Below, piece after piece: positions 62,345 to 64,000 of a stretch of DNA of 64,000 bases. The stretch spans positions 35,304 to 99,303 of the forward strand of contig NZ_FNIB01000012.1 of assembly GCF_900103805.1 (NCBI RefSeq), written 5' to 3'. A program made the translations under genes and the position numbers. The notes below the pieces were generated by a model. The model worked only from the letters and a program-made list of their open reading frames with translations, did not search any database and was not told the origin of the DNA. This stretch comes from Cryobacterium flavum. Lineage in GTDB: Bacteria > Actinomycetota > Actinomycetes > Actinomycetales > Microbacteriaceae. Each line of letters opens with the position of its first letter. The first letter of the stretch is position 1.

Positions 62345-63000
62345 TCACTCATCGGAGCGATCCCTCCCGCTGCCGGCAGGCACTCGTCCACGGCGGCGGT
62401 AAACCGGCTCGACCGCTGCAAGTTCCTCGTCGGCGGCGATCCGGAACACCCCTGCAGGCTCGGTATGCACTTCGCTTCGGCCTTGACCGCGGGTGGCTCG
62501 GAGGCTGGCCACCATGGACACCGTGATGATGGTCACGACCACTGCCAGGCTCATCGTGGTCGGGATGTAGAAGACATCCAAGAGCAGCATTTTAATACCC
62601 ACCCAGATCAGAAACGGTTCGCTAGTGAGGGCGAAGATAGCCGGGATCGAGTCAACGGCGAAGATGACGTCCGTGATTTCCACCAGCACCAGCACGGCCA
62701 GCAAGGGGGTCGCCACCGCGATTCCTGCCTTGCGGATCAGAAACCTCAGCGCAGGGTACGCGTCGGTCATCGGCACGAACCGACGAAACACCTTGAGAAT
62801 GCGGGATTTCTCGGGGTGGACGTGGTCAGCGTCCACACCAGCACGCCGAATGCGACACCGAGAGTCACCCCCACGATCGACCAGACGGCGGCTTCCCGCA
62901 CACCGATCACGTGAGCTCTGCGGTGGGCGACTTGGTCGACGGCGAGCATCAGCAGGATCACACCCAGGACAGCGAACCACGCCCACAGGGGGACAGTCAT
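62345..63000 (-). pseudogene. TerC-family membrane protein gene with two internal deletions
   Basis: ATG 63000 starts M-T-V-P-L-W-A-W-F-A-V-L-G-V-I-L and R-E-A-A-V-W-S, the N-terminal helices of TerC. Near 62830 the frame changes and resumes at S-R-I-L-K-V-F-R-R-F-V-P-M-T-D-A. It then reads V-E-I-T-D-V-I-F-A-V-D-S-I-P-A-I-F-A (the metal-site helix), but T-S-E-P-F-L runs directly into I-W-V-G-I-K-M-L, skipping another helix pair. A full TerC is about 320-350 residues. Tellurite or metal-ion function is lost. Confidence 0.82.
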
Positions 63001-63011
63001 GACACGACCTC

Positions 63012-63026
63012 CACGAAATTTTCGTG
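63012..63026. promoter_or_regulatory. 15-bp palindrome upstream of terC
   Basis: CACGAAA-T-TTTCGTG is perfect apart from the central base and lies 12 bases before the former terC start. It is an operator candidate. Confidence 0.4.
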
Positions 63027-63362
63027 AAGGTCTCATCGGCCTTGCGGCCCTGCGCACCGGAACCCGCGGCGGGAACATATTGACGGTGCGGAGCGAGGAT
63101 TACTCCCCTTCTGTGGTCATTCGACAGGAGAGGGTGTTTCACGTCAACTGGGCCAGCCGAGGAATGTTTGAGCGAAGCAGGAAAATGCTTGTTTGAGTCG
63201 CGATGGCGAGCGAGGCAGTGCCAACAAATAGCCCTCGCCTGGATGCTCACGGATGAAGGATTGCGACCGGACGGCTGCCCGTCAATCACCATGATGTGGG
63301 TGAATTGTGGGCAAAACAGCACTCCACAGTGAGCAGAAGTCCCTCTGATCAGGGATAAAAAG
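63027..63362. other. Intergenic stretch with no supported gene
   Basis: I see no ORF with a ribosome site or family match. GTGGGCAAAAC at about 63309 resembles GTGGGCAAAATG at about 63492, a pair of short direct repeats flanking the tRNA-like structure. Confidence 0.4.
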
Positions 63363-63463
63363 GGCGGTACCGGTGGGATTTGAACCCAAAGTCCCGCCCA
63401 ATCACCGCCTGGTGAGAGGTCAACTTCCCCGCAAAATCAACGATTTTGGGTCACTGTACCGCC
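63363..63463 (-). other. tRNA-like structure or tRNA 3'-end attachment remnant
   Basis: On the minus strand an 8-base acceptor-like stem (GGCGGTAC and GTACCGCC) closes 101 bases. Inside are a T-arm-like TGGG-TTCAAAT-CCCA, a small CACC-AGGC-GGTG hairpin and a CAAAATC-GTT-GATTTTG hairpin. A T run follows the 3' side. The T-arm and acceptor look like a true tRNA 3' end; the other arms do not fit a normal tRNA. It could be an attachment site left by an integrated element, beside the IS3 copy. Confidence 0.4.
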
Positions 63464-63617
63464 TAGTGAATCACGCCGAATTTTTTCAAGTGTGGGCAAA
63501 ATGTGGCATGCGCCCCAGCGTAGGAGTGTCGAGCACCCGCTCACTCACCAGCACCCCGACGATGCGCTTCGGCCGAATCAACACCAAGGTGAACTACCTC
63601 TCCGGCAAATGACACTG

Positions 63618-64000
63618 TGAACCGTCCCTGATTTCTTGCCGCTTTCTTTCTAGTGAAAGGATTCGGTTATGCCCAAGAAATTACCCAGATGAGGTTCGTG
63701 AGCGAGCGGTTCGTATGACGCTTGATCGTGTGAAGGATTACCCGTCGATGTGGGCCGCGTGCCGCGAACTGGCCCCCAAGCTCAACGTCGGCCCGGAAAC
63801 GTTGCGGAAGTGGGTCAGGCAGGCGCAATCCGACGCGGGAGAACGGACCGGCCCAACGAGCGAAGAGCTCGAGGAGATCAAGCGCCTCAAGCGCGAAAAC
63901 CGGGATCTTCGGGAAACTAACGAGATCCTGAAAGCAGCGGCGTCTTTCTTGAGCTCAGGGAGCTCGACCCTCGCAACCGTCCATAGTCGCGTTCATCGTT
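63618..64000 (+). mobile_element. IS3-family insertion sequence, left part
   Basis: An end-like TGAACCGTCCCTG starts at 63618, followed about 50 bases later by an orfA-type gene. The right part with orfB is beyond the window, so the target duplication cannot be checked. Confidence 0.7.
63669..63986 (+). pseudogene. IS3-family OrfA with frameshifts
   Basis: ATG 63669 reads M-P-K-K and then hits a stop. One base fewer near 63680 restores P-D-E-V-R-E-R-A-V-R-M-T-L-D-R-V-K-D-Y-P-S-M-W-A-A-C, L-N-V-G-P-E-T-L-R-K-W-V (helix-turn-helix) and the leucine zipper I-K-R-L-K-R-E-N-R-D-L-R-E-T-N-E-I-L-K-A-A-S. Near 63950, between two GAGCTC copies, the frame shifts again before R-E-L-D-P-R-N-R-P-stop. Two indels imply an inactive copy, unless they are sequence errors. 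Confidence 0.7.

Noticed and set aside
62191..63000. Heliorhodopsin and TerC as a functional pair
   Set aside because: They face each other with terminators between them, and the terC copy is broken.

Overview
The window is high-GC actinobacterial DNA. Leaderless-looking promoters, GTG and TTG starts, CarD, a MarR/OhrR sensor, a mycothiol-type DinB protein, the RpoB/RpoC sequences and the very frequent GCGGATGC/GCATCCGC words point to the family Microbacteriaceae. A Cryobacterium-like organism is likely, but this is inference from sequence character, not from a database match.

Layout. 1-4.2 kb is a damaged accessory patch. It holds an alpha/beta hydrolase (DUF1023-like, cut by the left edge), two full tandem copies and one truncated copy of a small lipoprotein, then a headless PAS-domain fragment fused to an inverted, truncated pilus ATPase gene. 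4.2-11.7 kb is the conserved rpoB-rpoC operon on the minus strand with its promoter and terminator. 12-33.9 kb is mostly single-copy housekeeping and accessory genes: a spermidine-synthase-like protein, a GSDH-type dehydrogenase, SprT, EVE, a DEAD-box helicase, a nucleoside hydrolase, a drug-export ABC pair, a GNAT-AAA+ fusion, an OhrR-like sensor and alanine dehydrogenase with its Lrp regulator. 33.9-40.6 kb is an envelope-stress island: an ECF sigma factor with Asp23-like partners on one strand and a divergent Asp23/AmaP operon, followed by CsbD (with an internal stop), a holin-family protein, a DUF3618 protein and YihY. 40.6-46.5 kb has a transporter, CarD, TetR and an OtsB-GH15 fusion whose phosphatase half is degenerate. 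46.6-49.8 kb is a copper/haem periplasmic operon (membrane protein, CopC, PCuAC, Tat-exported DyP peroxidase). 53-58.8 kb is a catabolic and uptake cluster (LysR, FAD oxidoreductase, uronate-dehydrogenase-like enzyme, SsuABC-like importer). The right end has a heliorhodopsin, a broken terC gene, a tRNA-like/attachment structure and the left part of an IS3-family element.

Two patterns run through the window. First, intergenic spaces at several 3' ends carry nested inverted repeats of 60-84 bp that fall into at least three sequence families, seven copies in total. Second, an unusual number of genes (hydrolase tail relic, lipoprotein 3, PAS, pilB, ALDH, DUF418, methyltransferase, thioredoxin-reductase-like, terC, OtsB half, CsbD-neighbour) have lost internal or terminal blocks while the flanks remain recognisable. 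Either the genome is decaying by deletion or the assembly has collapsed segments; read-level evidence would separate these.

Coordinates were read by eye. Start codons were chosen from Shine-Dalgarno spacing and family length where possible. Family names come from motif recognition, not from searches.
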